Positions 45,492 through 54,482 are shown, numbered from the stretch's first letter. The stretch is 64,000 nt of DNA from Roseomonas marmotae (GCF_017654485.1 NZ_CP061091.1:691001-755000), one strand, 5' to 3'. Notes: generated from the letters alone by a model not told the origin. Numbers and translations: made by a program.

Positions 45492-46338
45492 GGTAGGGGA
45501 CTCATTCAGATCCACTCTGTGACGGCGGCGATCAGCGCGAGTGAGGCCAGGTAGTTCTGGGCCAGGCGGTCGTAGCGGGTGGCGACGCGCCGCCAGTTCT
45601 TGAGGCGGCAGAACAGGCGCTCGATCTGGTTGCGGCGCCGATAGGCCTGGCGGTCGAGTGGGTAGGGCCTGGTGCGGGTCGCGGTGGAAGGGATGACGGC
45701 CTTGATGCGGCGCTCCTTGAGCCAGCGCCGCAGGCTTTCGGCGTCATAAGCCTTGTCTGCGATGAGGCACTTCGGTGCGGCCACGGCCCCGAGCAGTGGC
45801 AGCGCCATGCTGATGTCGGCGGTGTTGCCCGGCGTCAGCGCGAAAGCGACCGGTCGGCCGCGATCATCGGCCAGACAATGGATTTTCGAGGTGCGGCCGC
45901 CGCGCGAGCGGCCAACCGCCTGCGTCCACTCCCCCCTTTTCCACCCGCGGCCGAGCGGTGCGCCTTCACGTGGGAGCTGTCCAAGCTGAGTTCCTGAGGT
46001 ATCTCGCCGGAGGCGGCCATCTTCGCGAACAGGCGCTGCCACAGACCACGTCCGGACCACCTGTTGAAGCGATTGTAGATGGTGGTCGGCGGACCGTAGG
46101 CCGCAGGCACATCGCGCCAGCGGCAGCCGGTCTTGAGCACGTGCAGGATGCCGCTGATCACCCGCCGGTCATCCACGCGGGGCTTGCCTGGCCTGCCGCG
46201 CGGCAGGTGTGGCTCAATGGCAGCCCAAGCCTCATCCGACAGCCAGAACAACCGCGCCATCTCAGCCTCCTGAGCCGTTCAAACCCGTTCAGGAGATAAA
46301 ACACCAGCAGCGCCAATAAGTTGTATGGGTTCCCTACC
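45492..46338 (-). mobile_element. IS5-family insertion sequence, IS427-like group, 847 bp
   Basis: Terminal inverted repeats start GGTAGGGGACTCATTC on the left and GGTAGGGAACCCATAC on the right (13 of 16 identical). A TA target duplication flanks it at 45490-45491 and 46339-46340, within CTAG contexts. The single transposase fills the element. Size, ends and the two-frame transposase match the IS427-type group; the group name is inferred. Confidence 0.88.
45506..46260 (-). CDS. IS5-family transposase in two frames (probable -1 frameshift)
   Basis: The first frame starts at 46260 (GGAGG upstream) with MARLFWLSDEAWAAIEPHL and carries the first catalytic Asp (SLDSSHVKAHR). The second frame continues from GGRTSKIHCLADDRGRP through IADKAYDAE (second Asp) and RNQIERLFCRLKN (Glu) to 45506. 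The switch falls at a run of A4G6 near 45929-45942, where a -1 slip joins GGK to RGEWTQ and restores the expected family sequence. I read this as programmed frameshifting, so the element may be active. Confidence 0.85.
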
Positions 46339-46372
46339 TAGACCTCAGGAAATTGGATCCGCACGCCAGCGA

Positions 46373-46789
46373 TCAACCGGTGCTGTCCGGGGCCGCCTTC
46401 CTGGCCTCCATCCTCTTGGCCGAGTGCCTCTGCAGCGCGCGACTGATCTGCTTGGCTGACCAGTATCCGCCGCGCGGCGCCGGGATGCCCTTCTCATTCA
46501 GGTCGGCCGCAACCCGGGTGCGCAGGTTCCCCCAGCGCCCGAAATACGGATAGCCCAGCAGATCCAGGTCGGTGGTGCCGACCCGGTGATTGCGCTGAAG
46601 GAAATCGACGATCTCCTTTACCACCATGTCATCCTTCTCGGCAGCGGTTAGGGTCCGCTTGGCGTTGGCCTTCCGGGTCTGTCCGAATCCACGCTCGCGC
46701 AACTCGACCATCTCCGCCTCGAGCCGGTCCATCCGCGCCTGCAACTGCGCGACCACCGCCTCCAACTGGCTCTGACGATCCATCGCCAT
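46373..46789 (-). CDS. small coiled-coil protein with serine-recombinase-type C-terminal segment
   Basis: This 138-residue protein starts with a heptad-like coiled coil (QSQLEAVVAQLQARMDRLEAEMVELRE, residues about 6-32). It ends with LNEKGIPAPRGGYWSAKQISRALQR, which matches the 'Recombinase' domain stretch of large serine recombinases but without their catalytic domain. I chose the ATG at 46789 because GGAGGG lies 8 bases upstream. It is divergent from the UDG-like gene. It may be a DNA-binding accessory protein or a remnant; function unknown. Confidence 0.6.
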   Translation of the reverse strand: MAMDRQSQLEAVVAQLQARMDRLEAEMVELRERGFGQTRKANAKRTLTAAEKDDMVVKEIVDFLQRNHRVGTTDLDLLGYPYFGRWGNLRTRVAADLNEKGIPAPRGGYWSAKQISRALQRHSAKRMEARKAAPDSTG

Positions 46790-46824
46790 GCGCACTGCCC
46801 TCCATCGCCAGCACCTGCGGACAT

Positions 46825-46834
46825 TTCGTACGAA
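46825..46834. promoter_or_regulatory. 10-bp palindrome between divergent genes
   Basis: TTCGTACGAA is a perfect palindrome midway in the 135-base gap between the coiled-coil gene and the UDG-like gene, with a TATACT box at 46850-46855 nearby. It could be a shared operator. Confidence 0.4.
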
Positions 46835-46924
46835 TTGTCCATCTTAGCCTATACTTTGCTGTTGCGGAACGATTTCGCAGTGCCGATACTTCCGGCCGAG
46901 CCGCTACCGGAGGATCTCTTGCCC

Positions 46925-48097
46925 ATGTCGCCGCTACCCCCGTACCCTCAAGCATCCTTGTCCTCCTTCGCATCACTGATTGCCCGTGCTGGCGTAGAAG
47001 CCGTCCGCAGCCCTGGGACGCTGGTCGGCGCCTCCGGTCGTGATCAGGTCTTCTACATCCCGTTCGAGCACGTCGAGCGTCGAGCCAAGCTGGTCCTGGT
47101 CGGCATCACGCCTGGTCCAGAGCAGCTGAAGCTCGCTTACGGGAAGGCGCAGATGCTGCTGCGCGTCGGGCGACCGCATGACGAGGTGCTGCGCCTGGTG
47201 AAGCCGCACGGCGCCTTTGGCGGCCAGATGCGCCCAGGCCTCTTGAAGATGCTCGGACATTTCGGCTTCGCGTCCCTGATGGGCGTGAAGGATGAACTAG
47301 AGTTCTGGGAAGGATCGCCGCACCTGCTGCACTCGACCTCGGTGGTGCCGCACGCGGCCTTCACCGGCGAGGACATGTTCAACGGCTCCTTCGAGGACGT
47401 CATGCGCTCCGCGGCGCTGCGCGAGTGCTTCGAACAGCACTTCCTCCCCGAGCTGGCGCTGCTGCCGCAAGAGGCGGTCTTCATCGCCCTCGGCCCGACG
47501 CCGCTGGACGCGCTGGATTACGCTGCGGCGCGCGGCCTCCTGGCCCCGGAGCGCATCCTCGGTGCCCTGGCGCACCCGTCCAAGAGCGGCGGCAGCCAGG
47601 TGGACGTCTATCTCGGCCTGCGGGATCCCTCGACGCTGCAGCCCCGCGATCCGGTACGCCACCGCGTGCCCCGACTGCTCGCCGCAGCCGAGCGGATGCG
47701 GATCTCGGTCGCCAGGCTCCGGGGGGAGGTGGTCACCCCTGCCGCGCCACCGTCGCCCGTGCCAGTGGTCATCCCGGCCCCGATGAGATCGGCTTCCACA
47801 CCGCGCTTGGACCCCGCTCCGACGCCAAGGCCGATCGCGACATCCGGCGGCGCCAATAACCGGCTGCACGCCTTCGTCAAACGCGGCAAGAACAAGGGCA
47901 TGAAGCTGGTGCCGCACATCTACGAGGACGGCTGCTACGTGGTCAGCCCGACTCGCTACGAGGAGGACTATATCCGCGTACCCGCCGACCAGCCCCTGGA
48001 GCGGTATCTGCAGCAGGGCCTGCGGCTGCGGATGAGCGCGCGCGTCCACGGCCATAGCCTGATCATGCCGGAGTCCATCTACGGAAGGGACGGGTAA
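46925..48097 (+). CDS. uracil-DNA-glycosylase-fold protein of unknown role
   Basis: This 390-residue protein has the order of motifs seen in the UDG superfamily: LVLVGITPGPEQ (residues 56-67), a TSVVPHAAF strand (138-146), a helix then EAVFIALGPTPLDAL (183-197), and ALAHPSKSGG (214-223), equivalent to the HPS loop. A Pro/Ala-rich linker (~270-315) leads to an ~75-residue C-terminal domain with basic RGKNKGMKL that I do not recognise. GGAGG lies 11 bases before the ATG. It sits alone between insertion sequences. The fold is inferred by motif; activity is unknown. Confidence 0.65.
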   Translation: MSPLPPYPQASLSSFASLIARAGVEAVRSPGTLVGASGRDQVFYIPFEHVERRAKLVLVGITPGPEQLKLAYGKAQMLLRVGRPHDEVLRLVKPHGAFGGQMRPGLLKMLGHFGFASLMGVKDELEFWEGSPHLLHSTSVVPHAAFTGEDMFNGSFEDVMRSAALRECFEQHFLPELALLPQEAVFIALGPTPLDALDYAAARGLLAPERILGALAHPSKSGGSQVDVYLGLRDPSTLQPRDPVRHRVPRLLAAAERMRISVARLRGEVVTPAAPPSPVPVVIPAPMRSASTPRLDPAPTPRPIATSGGANNRLHAFVKRGKNKGMKLVPHIYEDGCYVVSPTRYEEDYIRVPADQPLERYLQQGLRLRMSARVHGHSLIMPESIYGRDG

Positions 48098-48160
48098 TCC
48101 GGCGCGAGAGGCGCCACCACACTGAGTTGCTGGCTGGCGTCCGTCGCGGGCGCCGCCTAG

Positions 48161-49574
48161 CACTACCTGGGCATTTTGTTTGCGTATGATCTGATGGTGT
48201 GCGACGCCTCCTGCTGGAGGCGACGATGATGACGAGCATCCTTGGTGGTGGAGCAGATCTGGATCGCTGGCTAGCGCCGTTCCTGGAGGTTCTGGGGCGC
48301 AAGACCCGCCGCACCTGGGCACCGCTCTACCTGCGGGGTCTGCTCGGACCCGGCGAGCGCAAGAGCCTGCAGCCGATGGCCGCCCGGCTTGGCTTGGGCG
48401 GCCACGACCAGCTGCAGCACTTCATCGCCAGCCCCGCCTGGGATGATGCGCCGCTGTGGTCGGTGCTGGCGCAGCAGGCCGACAAGCTGGTCGGCGGTCC
48501 GCAGGCTTGGCTGGTGATCGATGACACGGCGCTGCCTAAGAAAGGCACGATGTCAGTCGCGTGCTGCCGCAGTACTGCGGCCAACTCGGCAAGAAGGCCA
48601 ATTGCCAATCGCTGGTGTCGCTCACCCTGGCACAGGGCGAGGTGCCTGTTCCGGTCGGTCTACGGCTGTTCCTGCCGGAGAAGTGGACCGATGACCCTGC
48701 ACGCTGTGCCCAGGCAGGCGTGCCGGAGGCGGCGATGGCGCCGCGAACCAAGGCCGAAATCGCACTGGACGAACTCGACCGGCTGAGGGCGGCGGGCGTG
48801 CGGTTCGGCACTGTGCTGGCCGATGCGGGCTATGGCGCAAGTGCGGCGTTCCGGCAGGGCCTGGATGCTCGGGATCTGCGCTGGGCGGTGGGCATCCCGC
48901 GCAACCAGAAGGTCTACAGCGCCGCCGTGCAGCTGGTGCCGCCGCAGGGACGGGCTCGTAAGCCAGTGCCGAACGAAGAGCCAGCAGAGGCGGAGAGGGT
49001 GTTGGCCTCGCAAACCTGGCGCCGCATCGCCTGGCGGCAGGGTACCAAGGGCGCATTGGCGGCCCGGTTCGCCGCGGCGCGCATCCGGGTGGGCGACGGC
49101 GCGGTTTGGGGCAACAACCGGCATCTGCCGGGTGATGAAGCCTGGCTGGTCGGCGAATGGCGCTCTAGCGGCGAGCGGAAGTACTATCTGAGCAACCTGT
49201 CCGCCGACACACCGCTGCGGGCGCTGGCGGCCACCATCAAAGGACGCTGGATCTGCGAACAGGCGCACCAGCAGCTGAAGCAGGAACTCGGGCTCGGCCA
49301 CTTCGAGGGACGGTCCTGGACAGGCCTGCACCGACACGCGTTGATGAGCTGCATCGCCTGTGCCTACCTGCAGCACCTCCGCCTCGCCGCGCACCGCCGG
49401 ACGAGGCGGGGGGAAAATGCGGCCCCCAATGCCGGGCCCGCCACCCTCACCAAGCCTGCCCGCCGTGCGACGCGCCATTCTCGACCGCCTGTTCAGCCAT
49501 CTCGTCACGCCGATCCGATGTCCGCACTGCCGACGCAGGTTCCTGTCACCTCATCATAAAATGCCCAGGTAGTG
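48161..49574 (+). mobile_element. IS701-family insertion sequence, 1414 bp
   Basis: The ends are 17-bp perfect inverted repeats, CACTACCTGGGCATTTT. They are flanked by 4-bp direct repeats CTAG at 48157-48160 and 49575-49578, matching the YTAR target of IS701 elements. It carries one broken transposase and abuts the next IS, sharing the base at 49578. Confidence 0.92.
48226..49559 (+). pseudogene. IS701-family transposase, frameshifted
   Basis: The protein starts MMTSILGGGADLDRWLAPFL (GGAGG upstream) and has the first Asp in WLVIDDTALPKKG. Directly after KKGTMSV the frame is lost: the sequence GTCGCGTGCTG lacks one G compared with the GTCGGCGTGCTG needed to read V-G-V-L-P-Q-Y. The rest follows in the other frame from about 48561 with VLADAGYG and EQAHQQLKQELGL. 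IS701 transposases are normally one frame, so this copy is probably inactive. Confidence 0.88.
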
Positions 49575-49577
49575 CTA

Positions 49578-50440
49578 GAGGTTGTTATGGACCTATGGCC
49601 TGGTAACGATCAGGTTGCGGGGTATGACTGCCCGCAAGCCGTACCCATCCGATGTGTCTGATGAAGAATGGGCGCTGGTCGCGCCCTATCTGACGCTCCT
49701 GCCGGAGGACGTCGGACAGCGGGAGCATTCACTGCGCGAGGTATTCAACGGGCTGCGCTACGTGGTGAAGACCGGCGCGCCCTGGCGCTGGATGCCCAAT
49801 GACCTGCCACCTTGGGCGGCGGTGTACCAGCAAACGCAGCGCTGGCTGGCGGCAGGCTGCTTCGAGGCGCTGGCCGAGGACCTTCGAACCGTGCTGCGGC
49901 TTGCCGCAGGGAGAAAGGCGCAGCCCAGCGCTGCTATCCTGGACAGCCGCACCTTGCGCTCCACGCCGGAGAGCGGCGAACGGGGGGGCTATGACGGCGC
50001 GAAGCGGAAGAAGGGCTCGAAGCTGCACCTGGCGGTCGACACACTGGGGCATCTGCTGGCGTTGCACGTCATGCCCGCAAGCGTGGACGACCGGGCCGAA
50101 GTCGGACGCCTGGCCCAGGCGGTGCAATCCTCCACAGGGCAAAGTGTTGATCTGGCCTATGTCGACCAGGGGTACACCGGCCGGAAAGCAGCCGATGCCG
50201 CGAAAGCCCACGGCATCGAGCTGGAGGTGGTCAGGCTGCCGGAAGCCAAGCGCGGCTTTATCCTGCTGCCGCGACGCTGGGTAGTGGAAAGGTCCTTCGC
50301 CTGGGCCACTCGCTTTCGGCGCCTGGTGAAGGACTACGAGCGCTATGCGAGCACTCTGGCCGACCTCCACCTCGTCGCCTTCGCCTGCATCATGCTCAAG
50401 CAGGCCGCTCAACTCACAGCAGGTCCCTGAGAAGCACCTC
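49578..50440 (+). mobile_element. IS5-family insertion sequence, 863 bp
   Basis: Ends begin GAGGTTGTTAT (left) and GAGGTGCTTCT (right, reversed), an imperfect inverted repeat. TA duplications lie at 49576-49577 and 50441-50442. The intact transposase fills it. Its left end formed the CTAG target later used by the IS701 element. Confidence 0.82.
49624..50430 (+). CDS. IS5-family transposase, intact
   Basis: This 268-residue DDE transposase begins MTARKPYPSDVSDEEWALVAPYL and shows VVKTGAPWRWMP. The catalytic residues are ILDSRTLRS (Asp), VDQGYTGRKA (Asp) and RRWVVERSFAW (Glu). The frame is unbroken, so this copy could be active and might mobilise its defective relatives. Confidence 0.9.
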   Translation: MTARKPYPSDVSDEEWALVAPYLTLLPEDVGQREHSLREVFNGLRYVVKTGAPWRWMPNDLPPWAAVYQQTQRWLAAGCFEALAEDLRTVLRLAAGRKAQPSAAILDSRTLRSTPESGERGGYDGAKRKKGSKLHLAVDTLGHLLALHVMPASVDDRAEVGRLAQAVQSSTGQSVDLAYVDQGYTGRKAADAAKAHGIELEVVRLPEAKRGFILLPRRWVVERSFAWATRFRRLVKDYERYASTLADLHLVAFACIMLKQAAQLTAGP

Positions 50441-51333
50441 TATTCAGACGCTGACGCCACCACGGCTGCCCGCAAGGTCTCCATCAGATCCCGCGCCGCA
50501 GGTGTGAGAAGGCGGTCGCGCCGCTGCAACAGCCCGATCGTGCGGGACACGGTTGGCTGCACCAGGGGAATGCGGACGACCGACTTCGTGGCCTCGCCGA
50601 AGAGCGCGGAATCCGGCAGCATCGTGATGCCGGCTCCCGCCGCGACCAGCGCCACGGCGGAGCCGAGGTGACGCACTTCGGTCTGCCAGCTGGCATTGAC
50701 CTGGGCGCGGCGGAAGGCGGCCTCGATGATGCGCCGGTTCTCGCTCAGGGGGCCGATCGAGATCAGCGGCGCCTGTGCCAGCTCGGCCCAGGCGACGCTC
50801 TTGCGGCGGGCCAGGCGATGGTCCCGTGGGCAGACCAGGAAGAACGGCTCCTCCCGCAGGGGCGTCACCTCCAGCTCCCGCCGCTCGGAGCCGATGGCCG
50901 CCAGGGCGAAGTCCAGCCGGTTCTCGACCAGCAGGTTGCGGATCTCGGTGGCGGAACTGTCATGGACCACCACGGCCCCGCCCCAGCGCTTGTGGTGGCT
51001 GGCCAGTACCGCGCCCAGGTAGCGCACGGCCAGTGTCGGCAGGCAGCCGATCACGATATCCGCTACCGCCGGCCTCGCACCGGCCCGGCGCATGGCATTG
51101 CTCAACCTCGCCAGCGCGTCCCGTGCTTCCGGCAGCAGCGTCTCTCCGGCGGGGGTGAGCTGCACCGGCCGGCCAGAGCGTTCCAGCAGCGGTGCCCCGA
51201 TGATCGCCTCAAGCCGCTGCACGCGCCGCGTCAGGGCCGGCTGGCTCAGCCCGAGCCGCTGCGCCGCGCGGCCGAAGGAGCCGAGGTCAGTGACAGCGAG
51301 GAAGGCCTCGAGGCCGGGAAGGTCGAGATGCAT
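50440..51333 (-). CDS. LysR-family transcriptional regulator
   Basis: This 297-residue regulator has an N-terminal winged helix (LEAFLAVTDLGSFGRAAQRLGLSQPALTRRVQRLE, residues about 7-41) and a C-terminal effector domain ending VVASASE. It is divergent from the four-gene catabolic operon and probably regulates it, as LysR proteins usually do. I chose the start at 51333 so that the protein begins right before the helix-turn-helix. An IS5 element inserted exactly at its stop codon, yet TAG is kept because both sides supply CTA. Confidence 0.92.
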   Translation of the reverse strand: MHLDLPGLEAFLAVTDLGSFGRAAQRLGLSQPALTRRVQRLEAIIGAPLLERSGRPVQLTPAGETLLPEARDALARLSNAMRRAGARPAVADIVIGCLPTLAVRYLGAVLASHHKRWGGAVVVHDSSATEIRNLLVENRLDFALAAIGSERRELEVTPLREEPFFLVCPRDHRLARRKSVAWAELAQAPLISIGPLSENRRIIEAAFRRAQVNASWQTEVRHLGSAVALVAAGAGITMLPDSALFGEATKSVVRIPLVQPTVSRTIGLLQRRDRLLTPAARDLMETLRAAVVASASE

Positions 51334-51433
51334 GACGCGGAGCAGCATGCACCAAGCTGATCGAACAGTCATCTCGTTGCATTGGACACATCGGCAGAAG
51401 TGGCGGCACACCGGTGGCAATGGGAGGAACCGG

Positions 51434-52315
51434 ATGAGCAGCAGCATCGTGTCCGAAGTCGCGCGCCTTCAGGATTGGATCGGCCGCAGCGAGGTGGTGG
51501 AGGACGAGGCCAGCCTGCCCATCGTGCGGCGGCTGGCGGCGCTCCTGGACCAGGACCCAGGCGCCTATCGCCGCGGCGACGCCCTGCCGGAGAACTGGCA
51601 CGCCATCTTCTTCAGCCCCACCGCGCGGCAATCCCAGCTTGGTCCGGACGGACATCCGCGCAAGGGAGACTTCCTGCCGCCCGTGCCGCTGCCGCGCCGC
51701 ATGTTCGCCGGCCGCCGGCTGCACTTCCTGGCGCCGCTGCCGATCGGGGCGGAGATCCGCCGCACCTCCACCGTCGCCGCCATCACCCACAAGACCGGAC
51801 GCTCCGGGGAGATGGTCTTCGTGCGCGTCGACCACGTCGTCGAGGCGGAGGGGAGGGCCGCGGTGCGGGAGGAGCATGACATCGTCTACCGGCCCGAGGC
51901 CGCGCCCGGTGCCGGGGCGCCGCCCGCCGCGGCCGAGGCCGCTCTGCCGGAGCCGCATGCGCGGGAGGACTATGCCCCGGACCCCACCAACCTGTTCCGC
52001 TATTCCGCCCTGACCTTCAATGCCCACCGCATCCATTACGACCTGCCCTACACGCAGGAGCAGGAGGGCTATCCTGCCCTGGTGGTGAATGGCGGGCTTA
52101 CAGCCATGCGCCTGGCCGAGCTGGCGAAGCGGCACCTCCCAGGCGGGCGGCTGGGCCGGCTTTTCGTGCGCAACGTGCGCCCCTTCTTCCTCGGCCAGCG
52201 CGGCGAGCTGCGGCTGCGGCGTGAGGAAGGCGGTGGCCTCTCGCTCTGGGCGCTCGATGCCAAGGGGCGCCCCGTCGCCCAGGCCGAGGCGGCGGGGCCG
52301 GAGGCCGCGTCGTGA
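51434..52315 (+). CDS. FAS1-like/MaoC-type acyl-CoA hydratase (mesaconyl- or itaconyl-CoA hydratase candidate)
   Basis: This 293-residue double-hotdog protein has the hydratase-2 signature FNAHRIHYDLPYTQEQEGYP followed by ALVVNGG in the C-terminal half. The N-terminal half resembles the FAS1-like dehydratase domain of mesaconyl-C4-CoA hydratases. In itaconate catabolism such an enzyme hydrates itaconyl-CoA to citramalyl-CoA. GGGAGGAA precedes the ATG. It is first of four genes joined by 4-base overlaps. Substrate inferred from neighbours. Confidence 0.85.
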   Translation: MSSSIVSEVARLQDWIGRSEVVEDEASLPIVRRLAALLDQDPGAYRRGDALPENWHAIFFSPTARQSQLGPDGHPRKGDFLPPVPLPRRMFAGRRLHFLAPLPIGAEIRRTSTVAAITHKTGRSGEMVFVRVDHVVEAEGRAAVREEHDIVYRPEAAPGAGAPPAAAEAALPEPHAREDYAPDPTNLFRYSALTFNAHRIHYDLPYTQEQEGYPALVVNGGLTAMRLAELAKRHLPGGRLGRLFVRNVRPFFLGQRGELRLRREEGGGLSLWALDAKGRPVAQAEAAGPEAAS

Positions 52316-53508
52316 GCGGCCCGCTCGCCGGACTGCGGGTGCTCGATGTCACCAGCACCATCGTGGGTCCGGCCGCCACGCTGATCCTGGGCGAGCAGGG
52401 GGCCGATGTCATCAAGGTGGAACCGCCGGAAGGCGATGTGATGCGCCGCCTGGGCGGACGCCCGCGCGAGCCGGGCATGGCGCCGAAGTTCCTGCACTTC
52501 AACCGCAACAAGCGGTCCATCGCGCTGGACCTGAAATCGCCGGAGGGTGCCGCGGCCATGCGGCGGCTGGCGGAGCGCGCGGATGTCTTCGTCTCCAACA
52601 TGCGGCCGCGCGCCCTGGAGAAGCTCGGCCTGTCCTGGAAGGATCTGTCGGCGCTCAACCCGCGCATGGTCCATTGCACCATCGTGGGCTTCCTCTCGGG
52701 CGGGCCCTATGAGGGCGCGCCCGCATACGACACCATCATCCAGGGGGTTTCCGGCGTGGCCGGCGCGCATGCCGAGCTGTTCGGTGCGCCGCGCTTCGCG
52801 CCCTTCGTCCTGGCTGACCATGTCACCGGCATCACGGCCGCGCAGGCGATCTGCGCCGCGCTCGTGGCGCGGGAGCGCAGTGGCCAGGGCGAGGCCATCG
52901 AAGTGCCGATGTTCGAGACCATGGCTGGCTTCGTGCTGATGCAGCATCTCGACCAGCGCACCTTCGAGCCTAATGGGCACATGGGCGATCCGCGCATCAT
53001 GACGCCCGACGCCCGGCCCTTGAAGACGCGGGACGGCTATATCTGCGTCTCCGCCAATACGGACATCCAGGCCCGCTCCTTCTTCGATGCGATCGGCCGG
53101 CCGGAGCTGAAGCAGGACCCGCGCTTCGCCACGGTGGCATCGCGGATCGTGCATGTGGACGAATATTTCAGGCTGCGTGCCGAGGCGATGACCGCGCGCA
53201 GCACGGCGGAATGGGTCGAGGTGCTGCGGAAGCACGATGTGCCCTCGATGCCCTGCCACTCACTGCAGAGCCTGCTGGAGGATCCGCAGCTGCGCGGCTC
53301 CGGCGTGCTGGTGAATGAAGAAGCGGATGGGGAGGAAGAAACAATGCTGGGCCTGCGACATGCGAGCCGATACGGCGGGTCGGGCATCGCGCCCTCCCGC
53401 CAGGCACCGCGCCTGAACGAGCATGGCGAGGAGATCCTTGCCGAGCTTGGCTACAGCGAAGAGGAACGCACCAGGCTACTCGGGCGCAAGCGGGAGACAG
53501 CGGCATGA
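52312..53508 (+). CDS. class III (CaiB/BaiF) CoA-transferase
   Basis: This 398-residue enzyme moves CoA between carboxylic acids. Marks are RVLDVTSTIVGPAATLILGEQGAD (start), FNRNKRSIALDLK and the probable catalytic Asp169 in FVLADHVTGI. It starts with GTG overlapping the hydratase stop (GTGA). With the hydratase and CitE-like lyase it could activate itaconate, mesaconate or citramalate using succinyl-CoA. Confidence 0.92.
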   Translation: MSGPLAGLRVLDVTSTIVGPAATLILGEQGADVIKVEPPEGDVMRRLGGRPREPGMAPKFLHFNRNKRSIALDLKSPEGAAAMRRLAERADVFVSNMRPRALEKLGLSWKDLSALNPRMVHCTIVGFLSGGPYEGAPAYDTIIQGVSGVAGAHAELFGAPRFAPFVLADHVTGITAAQAICAALVARERSGQGEAIEVPMFETMAGFVLMQHLDQRTFEPNGHMGDPRIMTPDARPLKTRDGYICVSANTDIQARSFFDAIGRPELKQDPRFATVASRIVHVDEYFRLRAEAMTARSTAEWVEVLRKHDVPSMPCHSLQSLLEDPQLRGSGVLVNEEADGEEETMLGLRHASRYGGSGIAPSRQAPRLNEHGEEILAELGYSEEERTRLLGRKRETAA

Positions 53509-54482
53509 ACCGGCGCGCGCTCCTGCTCGGCGGGTTGGCCGGCCTTGCCGCCCCCGTCATTCGCCCGTCCTTCGCCCAGCGCGACTGGCCGAACCAGCCG
53601 ATACGCCTCGTCGTGCCCTTTCCGCCAGGCGCGGCGAACGACAATATCGGCCGCGCCATCGCTGACCAGCTCTCGATCCGCCTCGGCAAGCCCGTGGTCG
53701 TGGAGAACCGTGCCGGCGCCGGCGGTTCCGTGGGGTCGGATGCGGTCGCCCGCGCCGCGCCGGATGGCCACACGCTGCTGCTCGGTCACATCGGCACGCT
53801 GGCCGTGAATCCGGCCATCTACCCGAAGCTGTCCTACGACCCGGTGAAGGACTTCGCCCCGGTCGCGCTGATCGCCAGCCTGCCCAATGTGCTGGTGGTG
53901 AATCCGAAGAAGCCCTTCCAGGACATCAAGGCGCTGGTGGATTTCGCCAGGGCCAACCCGAACGAGCTTCGCTACTGCTCCGCCGGCAATGGCTCGGCCG
54001 GGCATATCGTGATGCTCGCCTTCCTGGAAGCGACCGGCGTTAAGATGGAGCATGTGCCCTATAGCGGCCTGGCACCGGGCATCAACGACCTCGTCGCCGG
54101 CTATGTGGATCTGACGCTCGGCGGCGCGCCGACGGTCATGCCGCTCGTCGAGCAGAAGCTGCTGCGTGCCCTCGCGGTGACCAGCCCCGAGCGTATGCCG
54201 ACGAATGCGGATCTGCCGACCGTGGCGGAAACGGTGGCCCCCGGCTTCGACGTGCAGCCCTGGTACGGGATCGCCGCGCCCGCCGGCACGCCGGAGCCGA
54301 TCATCCGCCGCCTGAACGAGGAGATCAATCAGGCGCTCAGCAGCCCGGCGGTGGCGGACCGGTTCAGGAAGGAGGGCGCGAACCCCCAGCCCATGACGGC
54401 GGCCGCCTTCGGCGACCTGATCCGTGCCGAGGTGCCGCGCTGGGCCCAGGTCATCCGCGCGGCCGGGGTGGTCGCGGAATGA
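53505..54482 (+). CDS. tripartite tricarboxylate transporter substrate-binding protein (Bug family)
   Basis: This 325-residue periplasmic protein has a Tat/Sec-type signal (MNRRALLLGGLAGLAAPVIR). The Bug/TctC core follows: YPNQPIRLVVPFPPGA-type start, VVENRAGAGGSVGSDAVARAAPDGHTLL, and YSGLAPGINDLVAGYVDL. Family members bind carboxylates. No TctA/TctB membrane genes are adjacent, so it may serve a distant transporter or act in sensing. Confidence 0.93.
   Translation: MNRRALLLGGLAGLAAPVIRPSFAQRDWPNQPIRLVVPFPPGAANDNIGRAIADQLSIRLGKPVVVENRAGAGGSVGSDAVARAAPDGHTLLLGHIGTLAVNPAIYPKLSYDPVKDFAPVALIASLPNVLVVNPKKPFQDIKALVDFARANPNELRYCSAGNGSAGHIVMLAFLEATGVKMEHVPYSGLAPGINDLVAGYVDLTLGGAPTVMPLVEQKLLRALAVTSPERMPTNADLPTVAETVAPGFDVQPWYGIAAPAGTPEPIIRRLNEEINQALSSPAVADRFRKEGANPQPMTAAAFGDLIRAEVPRWAQVIRAAGVVAE

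Noticed and set aside
48226..49559. Programmed frameshift in the IS701 transposase
   Set aside because: There is no slippery run at the break and IS701 transposases are single-frame; a one-base deletion explains it better.
44884..50442. Integrated element bounded by a duplicated tRNA 3' end
   Set aside because: I looked for a second copy of the tRNA-Arg 3' end further along the window and saw none, and no full integrase gene is present.
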